A stretch of 64,000 bases of DNA. Origin: Dacryopinax spathularia (lineage: Eukaryota; Basidiomycota; Dacrymycetes; Dacrymycetales; Dacrymycetaceae). The notes below the pieces were generated by a model that did no database searches, was not told the origin of the DNA, and saw only the letters and a program-made list of their open reading frames with translations. The DNA lies in the NCBI GenBank assembly GCA_037974965.1, contig JBBPFI010000013.1:310001-374000 (forward strand), given 5' to 3'. This document shows, piece after piece, positions 40,070-52,444 of the stretch; the first letter of the stretch is position 1, and every line of letters begins with the position of its first letter. The position numbers and the translations under genes were made by a program.

Positions 40070-42171
40070 CAGTTGGAGGAGTTCATGGCTGTGTACGGAA
40101 GGAGCAGAGCATGTCCGGGCTGAGTCGCAAGATCCTAGCATGTAGTTCACGACAGTTTTCGCGTTTCCGTCCAGAGATACATATATTGTTCCACACTGAA
40201 ATCCGGAGCGCATGATTGCTTACACGACCCTCCCCGACGGGAAAGCGGATGAAGGCATGAGACACGGCAAAGGTGAAAAGCGTCAGAGTCAGGGAGTATT
40301 GTGGCGAGTGGGAACTGGGGACTATCCTGTCGTATCCACATTCCCCTTGTGGCGATGAGAAGTCACGTTCCTCGTGGACGGTGTGTACTGCTCGCAGAGT
40401 GACCGATCGCTTAAAATTCTTTGGCGATCCTAGCGCTGCCAGACGCGTACGGAGGTCGTTCCTCAACTTGCTGCTTTCTAGGTTATCCAATCGCTATACC
40501 TTGTATTTCCGCGAACGGCTTGAGGCGTTTTGGAAGACGACCCCTCGGGCTCAGTGCGTCTTGTCGGTGAAGTTAGAGGAATGGTAATCGAGGCACAAAG
40601 TGTGTGAGAGGAAGCGATGAGATAAGGACACGATCGACCAGCGAGAGGCATACAATCGCATAAATGGGATTGCGCGGAGAAGACGAACGCAGACATGAAC
40701 GAGGGGGTGGAGCACAAGAAGGACGATAATGACGTGCCCTGCCGTTATCATCATCACAGTGCACTGAAGCAGCCCGCCTCAAGAGCCTGGATTCCATCGA
40801 TCGTACAGCATCGTATGAGCCGTAACGAGCGTCGTTCACGCGTGCGGTATCTGTGTGACGGCTGTCATTAGACCGATGCCCTCTCCCAGAGAGAAAGAAC
40901 AAGAACGCAACACCGCTACGTACACTCCATACTGCTCAGCACACATTCGACATATTGATACTCGTATGCTCCGAGATCTGGGCATGCTTAGCGGGCAATT
41001 CCCTCCGCCGTCTCCTCTCAACCACATAGCAAGATCGCTCTTCCTCTTCGTTAACGCGATCGTGCTTTATGCTGGCTGTGAGTACAAAGTCGGGTTTCCC
41101 GTCGGGACTCGGGAAGGCTGCTCACCTTCTGCCTTAAGCCAAAGCCTTGGGGCGGCAAAGTGAATCTGGAGTTCAGAGTTAGAAGAGTTCGGCGCGATGT
41201 GAGGAGAGAGCGTACGAAAATCGGCTCTCTTCCTTCTACACATCTGCATAGAAGTATGTCCAGGTGTGGTGTACAGCTCAATCTCCCTTGACCAACCGCG
41301 TGCTTTTCTCCACACGACCGCCGCCAACGCCCGCAGATGTATAGCCGTGTCGCCTTTCAGCCCGTTTTCAGAGAGCATGTAGTATCAAGAGAAAGCAATA
41401 TAGCCACGTATTGTCAAGAGAAAGCAATAGATCCAGGCATATGGGAGAAAAGAGTTGCGGCGTTTAGCGTCCTGTATGCTCAACATGCGCTGATAGTCAT
41501 GTCAGACAGTGAAGGGCCAACCCTCATCCCACTGCTCCCGAGACGAACATTCTTCACTCAGATGACACTACTGAGTGCGTCTTGAAACGGATGAATCGAG
41601 ACACTTCGAGCCATCTTTCCGAACGGTGGTTGTTCTCGTATAGGGCAAGCTGGTGGAACACTTCTGACAACCTCGGTTTGTATACGGCAGCCAATGAGTT
41701 CGATCACTACTCGGAGATAATTCCGGACAAGCAATGGATCGGGGTTAAGGGCTCGCCTGCCGTCGCGCGGCTTACGACCGAGACTAAAAGGCAGCGCTTT
41801 GTAAGGGCGGGACCACACTACTGAATCACGCGAACAAAACAACCTAAACCACGACGGACATCCTTGTATAATGATTGGCTGGATCAAAGTTTCTTTCGAT
41901 AAGGCTATGTACGCCCTTGAGGAATTACGTGAGTAATAGGTATATGCGTGCTGTGACGAGAATCAGCCGGAGTCAAGGCACGCGGCGAAACAAAGATGGC
42001 GGTACCAACTAACGAGCGATAACAGTGAATATATGCGTTGGAGTTTGTCCTGGCCAGGGCGTCTATGGATCCCGACGGCGAAGCTCCATGTATGTGACGG
42101 AGTCGGAAACCGGCTTGAACGCGCTGATAGCAGCTCTCGTTCTTTCGGGCACAATACTGTATTGACATTTG
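40070..42171. other. 2.1 kb intergenic, no gene supported
   Basis: Several frames of 60-135 codons on both strands, none family-like or with a consistent splice pattern. A 16-base direct repeat (TCAAGAGAAAGCAATA) occurs twice near 41388 and 41417. Confidence 0.4.
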
Positions 42172-42714
42172 TCAAGCAGGCCCAGTTTCGCGAGCCGTAG
42201 GAGGCAGGTCGCATATCTCCGGCGACTCGACCGGGGGATGTTCTTGAGGGCAAGCGCCTGGAACCGCGGCATGTAGTGAGCACGGAGGAGCGCCACTGTA
42301 GTCTTCGGGAGGCGGTAGTGCGGTGCTGTCCAAGGCCTGGATGGTTTCTGCTTCAAAGTACTTCTGTTCCACCCAAGTCGGAAGCTCCAGCTCAGCAGAG
42401 ATCCTCCTGGAAGAGTGCAAGCCCGTGGATGTAGTATGGGTGGAGAGCCCAGTGACCGAGGGAGAGTTGTGCATGCAAATGAGAGGCCGAAGCGTTCGGC
42501 GCATCCAGTGGCACAAGGTGTCCCTTCTCGAGCTCCAGTTATGGCAAGACAACCGAGAGTCGCCCAGTACGTCGCAGAAGTAGGCTAGAGCGGCAAGAGC
42601 AAGCGTCATGGCCATGACTGCGAGCACGACACCAAGGGCGACGCATCCAGGGCTCTTCCATCGGACGGCGTTGCAACTGACTTGATTAACCGCTTGGTAC
42701 CGGAGGGTGATCAT
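42172..42714 (-). CDS. Small membrane protein family, diverged member 2 (180 aa)
   Basis: Single exon; ATG 42714 (MITLRYQ) aligns with the family start, with another ATG three codons upstream. The signature SCNAVRWKSPGC and the following transmembrane helix (VALGVVLAVMAMTLALAALA) are kept. The cytosolic part is unrelated to the other two: longer, Ser/His-rich, and in place of PPxY it has PPPEDY, which does not fit the WW ligand consensus. It may be neofunctionalised or relaxing. Confidence 0.55.
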   Translation of the reverse strand: MITLRYQAVNQVSCNAVRWKSPGCVALGVVLAVMAMTLALAALAYFCDVLGDSRLSCHNWSSRRDTLCHWMRRTLRPLICMHNSPSVTGLSTHTTSTGLHSSRRISAELELPTWVEQKYFEAETIQALDSTALPPPEDYSGAPPCSLHAAVPGACPQEHPPVESPEICDLPPTARETGPA

Positions 42715-42793
42715 GGTCGGCATCGATTTCGAGGGGGAGATTCGGCAGCCTCGTTTGCATATTCTCCACAGCCAAGCGCGAGCAGACGGGCGC

Positions 42794-42800
42794 CTTTATA
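42794..42800 (-). promoter_or_regulatory. TATA box (TATAAAG), family member 2
   Basis: 80-86 bases upstream of ATG 42714; followed by GCGCC, similar to but not identical with the core at the other two members. Confidence 0.5.
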
Positions 42801-44626
42801 GCGTTTGGCCAGTGGAGCGCTCGCTGAATTTTTTGCAGGCGCAGAGCTCTATAACATCGGATCGGAAATCGTAAAGGTTGGAAACGACGTATTCCCGATG
42901 CCCGGGTTTGACTCGCCTCAATAGCGATGCACCCGCGATTCCCCGGCATTTTGCACCTCTGTCAGCCACAGGTAACAGAAAATAGCAAGTCCTCTGACGC
43001 AGGGAGGTTAACAAGTCATCGCAGCGCCTGACTTTGCTTGCGAGGTGCTGATAGCTCGTGGAGAAAGGGGTTGCAAGATGGCTGTGTTACCTTAGCTGAT
43101 GGGAACAAGGATAACGTACAGCATCGGACATGTGATTGTCTATTGTAACGCCTATAGCCGGACCCGGGAGTTGCCGCGTGGGTTGGGGCGTGTTGACGCG
43201 CCTTCTGTCTCCTGCACCTCCCACTCACTCCCAGTCATGCAGCACTAGAGCGGCATCATTCTCTCTGGTCGGCTCACCCTCCCAGGAGCGATGATCTCAG
43301 GCGGTGTGGATGTACCAGGCTGACAGACCCGGCGCCTGGCTCTCCACTGATGCCGGATTATGGGGACTCGGCCGCGGCTTGCCGTCGACGTTCAAAAGAC
43401 CGTCAGAGTGATGTTCTTACTGCTGCCTTGTGCAGTGTCAATGCTAGACCTCGCGATATAAAAGCAAATTTGCGGCTCGGATCCCGAGGACGACATGTCG
43501 AAGCCAGACAACCAGATTGTACCGGTACACTCGGGTCTCCATTTCGGAAAAGCCAGTTAAACGCGTGGTCACAGAAAATCGGGTTAGCCTGCATGGTTCT
43601 GAGCACAGAGGTGCGGATGCGCGCTTGAAAGTTCGCAAAGCTCAGCTGTGGATCGCTTCCTTGATGGTGAGCGACTGGATCAGAACAATGGTCGGAGTTC
43701 TTGCCGATATGAATAAAGGTAGATCAAAAGAAATCATGCGCACGAAGGCGATCGTCCTCCCGATCTTGCCGAGCCACCAAAAAGGAGCAAGCTACACTGC
43801 TTCTACAAGTGGAAAGAGACCACCTTCCACGCATCCAGTATCTTCGGCGCTGTGCATCAAGGAACCGAATCCGGCCAATTACACCCAGTGCGAGCGGCAT
43901 TTAGGAGCCCGGGACTGAACAAGCGCCAATCTCTCCCCTTTTTCCTTTGACTTAGGCGCTCCACAGCGCCTACTCGCGAGTCGCTGTGCCTCTGCCGATC
44001 TGAACTGCCTCCAAACGACGTTTGCGAGCGACTGCAGGCAATCGAGATCAGATGGAACAGTCATGCTTCTCGTATTTCCGTTTGCAGACGCCCGTCTGAC
44101 GCTGCTTGTTCCTGCTTGTTCCTGCTTTTCCGTTTGGACTGTCCCCAGTTTGGCATATTTCTTGATTCCAGTGGTGCGGAGTACCGCAATTGGTCGGGGC
44201 TTCAAGCTCCGCCTCGAGAAGCCGAGTGATACGCCCAACCAGCAACGCACAGCTTTGTCAGAGAACGAGCACCGGTCTCGAGTACACGGACTCGACCGAA
44301 AGTCCGAACTGAGAACATATCGGATGGCGATGAGCCGATACGATAGCTGCGGAATACGGATCATTACCGTCGCCCACCGAACGAGCTGACCGGCTGTACA
44401 TTCCTAGCCAAAACGGAAAGAAACAAAGAGTGAACGAAAGCGAAAGTGATGGAGCAGGCGACCTGGGTCGCCGGGTAACCCTATGCTAGTGGTATACTGT
44501 ACTTGTCCCAGCCTGACCTGTACCAAACGTTCATGTGTGCGTCCCCATGCCCCTACGCTCGGTTTGCTGTCCCAGAGGCTGTTGCACCATTGACCCATCT
44601 CACTGCCGTCCCTTTTGAGGGAAACG
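42801..44626. other. 1.8 kb intergenic, no gene supported
   Basis: Frames up to 161 codons (43879-44364 minus) are basic, low in typical helix content and not linked by splice sites. A CTGCTTGTTC word is repeated in tandem near 44101-44125. Confidence 0.4.
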
Positions 44627-47410
44627 CTATCGTTCCCCCAAGCTACGCCGCCTCCTCCGCCTCCTCATCCCCCCCACCTGCGGCAACTCCGTCACCTCCG
44701 CCTCCGGCGCCTCCCCAACCCTCAAGTCCACCCCTCCCACAACGGGCTCCTCGAGCTTCTCACCCCGCCAAGTGACCTCGCCCGTCTCGATGTCCCATAT
44801 CCTAGCTCCGTGCCGCTCGGCAGTGACGAGTGCTTGGTTGGAGCGGAGGGGGAAGGGGGGGAGGTTGTTGTACCATTCTGTGCGGGTGGGGGTTAGGATC
44901 GGATCAGACCAGCATACCACGCACGAGGGGAGGAGAACTTGACGAAGAGATAAGGAGAAGAGAAGGTGATGACGAAACGGGGACAACGTCGGCGAGCAAT
45001 AAAAGGAAGAGCAACACGCACCGCCATTCCATTTCTCCTCAAACCAATGGATATACAGTCCCTCCACCAACTCCACTTCCAACCCCCCGCCCCCTCCTTG
45101 CACCCCCTCATCATCCCTCAACCCCCCATCCACCGCCCTCGCCCACCTCCCCTCCCTCGGCGGCTCCAACCTCTCCCAAACCCCCTCCTCCCCCCCTCTA
45201 TACCCCCCTCCCCGGCCCACAATCCTCCTCCACCCCTCCGGGATCGGGTGAAAATGATTATAGTGCGTCGCGTACTGGAGCGGGAACCAGAGTCCGTACT
45301 CATAGCTCCCGGCTAGGATCCTCACGGGCCGGGTTATGCCCTTGGGGGAGAATACTTTGGGCGTGGGGGAAGTGTCGACGAGTTCGGTGAGGTTGAGGAC
45401 GGGCATGTCGGTTATTGAGGGGGTCACGGGGGGGTCGAGCAGGGAGGTACGGAATACTCCGCGCGGGGTGGCGTATTTTAGGGTTTGGGGAGAGAAGAGG
45501 TGGACGGGGATGTGGATTAGTGCGTCCGGGAGAGAGAGGAAGGAGATTTCGGGGTTGCGGATTATGTAGGCGGAGAATTCGCTTTCTTCGACTGGGGGGA
45601 AGCGTCAGTATCGGAGCGGAGCGACGAAAGCGAAGGGAGCCGAGCGGCGCAAACGGCGATCAAGAAGTAGAAGGGAAGGCCAACAGGCGAAGGAAGGAAG
45701 GGGAGGACGGAAGGGAAAGAGCAAAGGAGGCAAAAAAGCAGGACTCACTAGCCAAATACTCCCCCGGCACATGTCTCTCCACATACTCCCTCACCCCCCT
45801 CAAATTCGGGTATTGCAGCATCTTGAACTCTGTCTCCCGTGAAGAAGAAAAGAAGGCGAGGTGGCCTCGGAGGTAGAGGAGGGTGTCGGAGGGCGTGGAG
45901 GGGATGAGGACGTCGTAGGTTGTGGCGGACCAGGGGACTGGGGGGAGGGGGGGTTAGCGAGCGTTAGAGGGGTGAGGGGGAGGAGGGGGTGCGAGCTGCG
46001 GGAGCTGGACAAGGAAGGGGGTGCGAGCTGCGGGAGCGGGAGAGGAGGAGCGTGCGAGGCGCGCAGAAAAGAGAGGACGAATAGAAGGGGGCTTGGGCCG
46101 GAAAGCAGGGGGGCCGCGCGAGCGGGGCATAAGGCGGAAGGATTGAGATAGGAGGGAGCAGAGTAAGGAAGTAGGAAGTAGGAAGGAGAGAGGAAACGGA
46201 GAGAAAGGAGAGGAAGAAAGGACATACACTGCGTCCCATAATTCCCCATAACAGTATCGAAGTCCGCCCACCCCCACCAGTCCACCCCCGGGCTCATATA
46301 CCGGCTGAACACCCATCCCCTATAGATCCTAAAAAAGGACTTGTACTGCTCGCGAGTGTCAGCATGAGCAAGCCCTTGACGAGCGACGTGCGCAGAAGGC
46401 AGAAGGATTGAAAAAAAAAACGAGCGAGGGAAGAGTTCGGCCGACAAGCAGTCCGTCCGATCTGAGACGGCGGCGAGGGGAGGGGTTGAGGGGTTTCCGT
46501 GTTTGTTTTGGGGGATGAAGATGGTGCAGGAAGAGATTAGGAGGATAAAGAGAAGAAGAAGAGGACGCACCCAGTCCAGGTCGTGCCTTTCTAGCATGAC
46601 CCTCAACACCTCCTCCCTCTCCTCAGGCGAACAGTCCCATCTCTCACTCGCACAAAAATAGTCCCTATGCAGCTCCCAATGCTCCACTCTGCTCAAGCAC
46701 ACCAGTTTGACATTATCCCCCTCTCCCCCCTCCCCTGCTTCCCCCAGCAACCCCTCACAAGAATCCTCATCCTCCTGCCTCACCCAAACCAGCACCAGCT
46801 CAACAAGCGGCGCATTAGCCCTCACCGACTCCAAAAAATACGGAAAACTGGGGCGGGAGCGAGCAGATTGAGGGCCGTCTTTGTCTTCCCATACTACTAC
46901 GAGACTCAGTTTGGGGCTTTGGGGTTTGGGGGGTTTGTTGACTCCATGGCCGGGGAGGCCGGGGAGGGCCTGGTCGGGGGAGGGGAGGGAGGGGAGGTTG
47001 TTGTTGTTTATTGGTCGTCGCTCGCTGCCTTCGGAGGAGCCGGAGCCGGGGTAAGGATGAGGAGAAGAGGAGTACGGCGGGGAATAACCCATCTCTTTGG
47101 GGATAGGCAGATCCGGGATCCTCGGCGGTCTATACAGTGTCTCCCCCGCAAGAACCAAGCTGACCAGCGCCCCTCCCACCAGCGCGAGCAAAAGCAGAAG
47201 GCGGCGACGAGTGACGATCCCGGGCTCGAACGCGTTTGTCTGATGGTGGTGGTGGTGGTGGCCATGAGGATGAGCATGAGGGGAACGGGGCGAGGAGCGG
47301 AGGAGCGCGATTGGGTGTGAGGGGAGGGGGGCGGAGGCTGTTCGGCTGTGTGAGGGGGAGGGGTGGGTGTGGGCGGGGAGGAGGGGGCGGGGGGGTGAGG
47401 GGGGTGACAT
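44627..47410 (-). CDS. Type II membrane protein, putative glycosyltransferase (DUF6625-like)
   Basis: Five exons: 47410-46571, 46348-46228, 45937-45749, 45591-45022, 44877-44627; 656 residues. A Pro/Ser-rich cytosolic head with a His run (HGHHHHHH, about residues 49-56) precedes one signal-anchor helix (about 70-90, RRRLLLLLALVGGALVSLVL). The luminal part starts with the core strand LSLVVVWEDKD, continues with ANAPLVELVLVWV and an aromatic-rich block, and reaches DWWGWADFDTVMGN, where D-F-D is a DxD-type metal/nucleotide-sugar motif. This is the architecture of a Golgi GT-A enzyme of the DUF6625 kind. Donor and acceptor sugars unknown. The unusual intron 1 acceptor (CGCGAG) is required for frame. 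The C-terminus ends in a run of arginines. Confidence 0.7.
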
Positions 47411-48474
47411 GGGTGTCGCTTGGGGGGAGGGCGCAGCAGGGGGGTTGAGAAAGGGGGGATGGGTGAATGTGGTCGGTGTCGCTCTGATGTTGTTGGGAGG
47501 AGGTGGTGTCGCGCGGGCCGGGAGGACGATGGGTAGCTGCGGCAGGGACAGCGGTCAAGCTCGCTCACGGTGATTGAGGGCGGTGTTGGCGTCGGCGGCA
47601 GGTCCTACTCCTACTCTCCACTAGAATCGGGCTTGCGCTTGACAGATAGACCCTGCGGGGTCGGGGTTGACGATATCGACCGAGCGTGACAATAATAGCA
47701 GCGGCTGTATCTGTCCCTGTCGTCCAATGTCTGTCGATGTCCCGATGTGATAGATAGTCTGTCGGAGTCGCCCGCAAACCAATGCTCGACGTCCAATAAC
47801 GATAGGGCTCAAACAGCGAGCAGGCGACAAGGGACGATGAAGAGAGAACACGGACGCAAGGAGTACAGAAGGTGCGGTGAGTGCGGAGGTGCGGAGGGTG
47901 CCCAGGACACCGGACAACGATGAGGGCGACGGTGAGGGCGAAAGAGACGCGAAAAAGGAACCGTTCCGCGCGGATTGTCTCGTCTCCCAAAGAAGGAAGG
48001 GAAGCACCCTCCCAAAGGGAAGGGAAGGGAAGGAACGGGTGGCTGTGTATTTCATGGACCCTGAACCTTCTGATTGGCTAATTCCTGTTTGTCTGAGACT
48101 TTCTGAAGCGAGGGGTGTGCGGTCATGGAGAGTGGGGGTGGGGAATGTCGCCTGCAAGCCACCTCGTTCACTCTTTTCAAGTAGTGGGGAATGAGATGCT
48201 CGGTGAGACCCGCTGAGTTATTTGTAAAGGGATGCTAAGGCACAGGTATGCATTCGAACCCGCGGCAAAGACGATCTTCTTGGAATGTGAACTCCCTCGA
48301 TCTTCCCAAGCGTGCAAGATCGACGGAATCCAGGGCTTCCCACGCACGCATAACGCACTCCCACACGGTCAAAGCACGATCAGAGGATCGCACGGCTGAC
48401 TTATTAATAAACCGAAGGGACGGTATTCGAGGTGCGTGCGTGCGTGCAGCGCGTTGGTGAGTCAGGGGTTCGTT
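47411..48474. other. 1 kb intergenic, promoter of the glycosyltransferase gene
   Basis: Pyrimidine/purine-skewed DNA with short frames on both strands. A 178-codon minus frame (47621-48157) is Ser/Pro-rich and has no recognisable features; I do not call it. Confidence 0.4.
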
Positions 48475-49018
48475 CATTGTCTGGACGCATTAATATTGTC
48501 TTGGAGTGATGATGAACGTTCCCTTTCTTGGTTCTAGACAATGATACTCTCGATCCATACATTGCAGAGAGCATTCCGATCAACCCCTTTTGTCCCATCA
48601 ACACACCGCTAAACCTTTTTGTCCCTCAACCCACATACCAGACTGTCCAGACGTCCGATCCTGGCAACAATCGAACATCCACGCATTAACATTCCTCGCC
48701 CGCACACGTCAGACAGCCCACGCGCTACAGCTTCATACCGCCCAGCACCACCCGGCCCGTTATGAGTACGTGCAGATCTCACTCATTAATATACGTCTGG
48801 ATATGTTGTCTGGGACCGATGATGAATGTTCCCTTTCTTGGTTCATACTTTCCTAAGACGGACAAATGATCCTCTCGATCCTGACATTCCCAAACGTTTC
48901 CAATGAGCCACTCAACCCTTTTGTCCCATCCACATACCGATCAGACCGTCCAGACGTCCGATCAGCCCAACGGTCCAACATCCACACATTCCTCACACCT
49001 CAGACATCAGACGACCCC
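48475..49018 (+). repeat. Tandem direct repeat, two units of about 240 bp
   Basis: Unit 1 (48475-48722) and unit 2 (48783-49018) share ordered blocks: GATGATGAA.GTTCCCTTTCTTGG, CTCTCGATCC, CCCTTTTGTCCCATC, CACATACC, CCAGACGTCCGATC, GAACATCCAC/CAACATCCAC, ACATTCCTC. Period about 308 bases. Not coding by any sign. Beyond it 49019-49267 is C-rich low complexity including four AACCCCC heptamers. Confidence 0.75.
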
Positions 49019-49267
49019 CCCTCCCCACCTAACGCCCTCTTGACGACTCAACCCCACCCTCTCTCTTCTCCCCTTCTCCCCTTCGCCCCTAGCCTCTCCC
49101 CTCCCCTCCCCTCCCCTGCCGCTTTCATCTCTCTCGTCCGTCCCTCCCACCACTTCCAACCCACCCACCACACTTCGCAGCCCAACCCCCAACCCCCAAC
49201 CCCCAACCCCCCCCAGCCCGAAGCCCCGGTCAGATCGAGCTCGCAGCCTCACGCCCCCCACCCCAGC

Positions 49268-51557
49268 TTACACCCTCTTCAACCAAACCTGCATCGCCCC
49301 ATCCCCCCCCCTATTACTCCTCAAAAAAAACGGAATCATCCTCACCCCCCCCACCTCGCCCCACCCCACCCTCCCAATCTCATCCGTATAAAGCTCTCCA
49401 CTTTCATCCCACCAGCTCTCATCCACCGCTTTCCCCCGTGCAACGATCACCGGGACACCCTGGATCCCAGCTATTGATTGGGGAGGTTCTTCGGAAAGAG
49501 GATGGGAGGTGAGGAGAGCGGTGCTGTGGAGCGGGAGAAGGGGGTTGTCGAGGCCTTCGGCGCAGTATACCAGTGGGCCGCGGGCGACTGCTATTTCTAC
49601 CTTTCCGGTCCGGGGGTGGGGGACAACGAAGCGCGGCGTACATGGGTAGTTGAGCTCCACGACATCTTCTTTCCAGACGCGGGAGGGGAGGTGCAGGTAG
49701 CCGTCCTTTACTGTTGCTGTGATGCCGCGGGGTAGGTGGGAGGAATAGGAGTTGCGTGCCCAGTGGGGGAGGCGGATTGAGAGCGCTATGGGGTGGGAGG
49801 AGGAGATTGTTAGCTTGATGGAGCCGGACCAGGGCAGGTCGGTTTGTTGGCTGATCTTCACTCCTCCCTTCTCCTTCCCTTCTCCCTTCTCCTTCCCTTC
49901 GCCGGTTGCAAAGGAGTGCACCCACTCAGACGTAACGAAAAAGTGCACCGCCGCCCTCCCCTCCCCCTCCCCCTCCTCTCCTCCTTCTTTGAAGGAATAC
50001 GCCAACTCCCCCAGCATCCCGAAAACCTTGGCCACGTTCGGCGGGCAACACGCCACGTCGAACCATTTACTCCTCGCCTTCCCGTGTCCCTTGAACGTCG
50101 TCAGCGGGTTCTGGTAATAAAATGCCACTCCGCCCTCTTCTCCCTGGGTCGCCCCATCAATCCCCGCATGCTTCTCCCCCACCGCCTCCCTCGGCAGCGG
50201 CACGCTCCTCCCCCCCACCGCCTCGGCACTCACAGACCCCAGCACGGCATTATACAACCCCCCCTCGAGCACATCCCCCCACTCCCCCCTCAGCTCATGC
50301 CTCAACAGCCTCCCACTCAAGACAGCCAGCGCAAAAGAAGCACACGTCTCCCCATATGCGCACCCGCCCTCTTCTTGGTCGGGCAGCCAGTAGGCGTCCG
50401 TGAACCCTTCTGAGCGCTCGATGGAGCCGATCGAGTAGGTTACGTACATTTTCGTTTTGACTGTTGAGGTGTAGAGACGTTTTACGGCGGTTAGGATGGC
50501 GGGGGAATGGGGCGAGGAAGGGGAGTGGAGGGCGTAGTCGGAGGCGGCGGTGAGGTAGTACATCGCCCTGACGGAATGGCCGACTGTGGGGACGTAAAAT
50601 CAGCATGAGGACCAGCTCTAGTTCTCCAAGGGTAAGGGTGTGCGTACCGATCTCCTCCTGCTCGACCAACGGCTTGTGCGCCTGCTGATACCCGTAATCC
50701 CTCGGATAGGCATAATAGTGCTTAAACTCCGCGCCCCACGCATCGTACGGATCCGCGCCTCTCTCCCTCGCCTCCCTATCATAATAAATCTCGCCCTTCT
50801 CGTCCCTCTGGCCCCTCTCCAATATAAAGAACCCCGCCAACTCCGAGCACTCCTTTCGCCCCGTCAGCTCATACAGCCTCATGAGGCCAATCTCGATCTC
50901 CTCGTGTCCCGGATAACCCCTTTTCTGCCCGGGGTTCGGCCCGAAAGTGCGAGAGACGAGGGAGACGTATTTGAGTGTTGGGGCGAGCAGGGAGTCGGTG
51001 CCGGTTAGGAGGGCGTGCGCGACGGCTGCTTCGCAGAGATGGCCGAGCTGGTAGAGCTCGTGTTTGTCCCGGAGGTTGGTGAAGCGGTGTTCGAGGCCTA
51101 GGACGGTATAGTGGGAGTTTATGTACCTGCTCTCTCATCAGCCTCGTTCGTCCCAAGGATACAGCCGGAGAAAGGGGGGGAGAAAGCGGGGAAGAGGAGG
51201 AGGGAGGAGAGAGACGCACCCATCCTCATGCTGCGCACCCCTAATAATCCCCACACTCTCATCCACAAACTCCCTCAACTGCTCATCCTCCTCCTTCATC
51301 AAATAATAACAGCACGCCTCCAGCGTCTTATACACATCACTATCCCAAAACGGATGCGGCACGCACGGCGCGCTCTCCTTCGTCCAAGTGAGCGCGTACG
51401 CTCTGCCGGTAGAGCGGAGGGAGTCTATGATCGCTGGGAGGGTGCGGGTGCGCATGGAGTGCTGGACTTGGGCCCAGAAGGGGGATGTGAGCGTTGTTTG
51501 GTGGATCGAGGCGGGTCGGAAGCCCGGGGCTGAGGGGGGTGCGGCGGGGGTGGACAT
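49268..51557 (-). CDS. GH127 beta-L-arabinofuranosidase-type glycosidase
   Basis: Exons 51557-51220, 51126-50648, 50583-49268 give 710 residues, normal for glycoside hydrolase family 127 (former DUF1680). The family releases L-arabinofuranose from arabinan or hydroxyproline-linked sugars using a zinc-held cysteine nucleophile. The metal-site residues are visible: YGETC (Glu and Cys) and ACCPPN (two Cys). Other family blocks: SPFWAQVQ near the N-terminus, HEDGYINSHYT across intron 1, VGHSVRAMYY across intron 2, LYNAVLGSVS. No signal peptide, so it is probably cytosolic, like other fungal and bacterial members acting on imported oligosaccharides. An ATG at 51653 is in frame but overlaps a TATA box, so I prefer 51557. 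Confidence 0.88.
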
Positions 51558-51652
51558 CTTGCTGCTGCATTGGTTGCTGTCGCTGTTGGTGGGAGAAGGA
51601 AGGAGGACGAGATGCAGCGTCGTCGCCTCTAGTTCTGGTTGGTGGTGGGCCA

Positions 51653-51658
51653 TATATA
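51653..51658 (-). promoter_or_regulatory. TATA box (TATATA) of the GH127 gene
   Basis: Minus strand GGTATATATGGCC. It overlaps the more upstream in-frame ATG (51653) and lies about 96-101 bases before the ATG at 51557, which supports the downstream start. Confidence 0.4.
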
Positions 51659-52444
51659 CCTCAGTGTAGGCTACGGTTAAGCGAGGACAGACGTCAGGCT
51701 AGCCTGTTAGACGGGTTGAAGGGCGTACGGTAGGCCAGCAGCAGGGAGGGAAGAGGGCGTCGGCATAATGATGCTGCTTCGCTTGGTGCTCGTTTGGGTG
51801 CCATGTGGGGTACGGGCGGGGTACGGGAGAGGGCGATTGGCGGACGGGGGAATGTTCGGCTTCGGGTTGGCCATCCCGGCCGCAAACGTACAGTACATTC
51901 GGTCAAAACTCGAACGTGTCGTCCACTCTTCTTAGCGAACCAGAGGGTATGTCAGCTTCGCCTTGTCGGCGGTATGCGGTGATGGGCAAAGAGAGGGCTA
52001 AAGAGCCGCGCTTGGGGGTTTGTTGGCGGTGGATGGCCCTTGAGGTGCTAGGGAGTTTATCCGGCTACTACTGCGAGAACAGGGTTAGAGGCGAAATGAT
52101 TTCGAAGTGGTTCTCCCCTTGCAATTTGCCCCGAAGGATCACTATTTGGGATCTTAGAGCTAACGGTAAAACGTCTCATAGTCTGCACGCCCTGTGGAAC
52201 TGTTCGGTGTATGAATTTCGACCTCACTAAAAAGTCACGCTGGCTCAACCTCTTCGGCGATAAATGAGATCGGGGATAACGGATTATCAGAGCGGGAGCA
52301 ATTACCCTTGATGAGTTCATTTCAGCGATTCCACGACGCGACTGCACCAACGACGAGAGCATACAAACGGCGAACGCTTCACCTTTCGTTTCTATCCGTA
52401 TTCTTCGCAACCTTGCTTCTTCCTATTACGACTGGAATTTGAAA
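51659..52444. other. Divergent intergenic region, GH127 and p24 genes
   Basis: About 790 bases shared as upstream region by two genes pointing away from each other. No protein-like frame. Confidence 0.5.

Noticed and set aside
44830-45390. Pro-rich plus-strand frames opposite the glycosyltransferase gene
   Set aside because: Shadow frames caused by strong strand composition bias; the minus-strand exons carry splice sites and protein blocks.
48235-48320. Possible tRNA around TTCGAACCCGCGG
   Set aside because: The TTCGAA loop is not flanked by a complementary stem and no anticodon arm can be placed.
49184-49212. AACCCCC heptamer run, possibly telomeric
   Set aside because: Only about four units of a sequence unlike the fungal TTAGGG/CCCTAA repeat, inside C-rich low-complexity DNA with genes on both sides.
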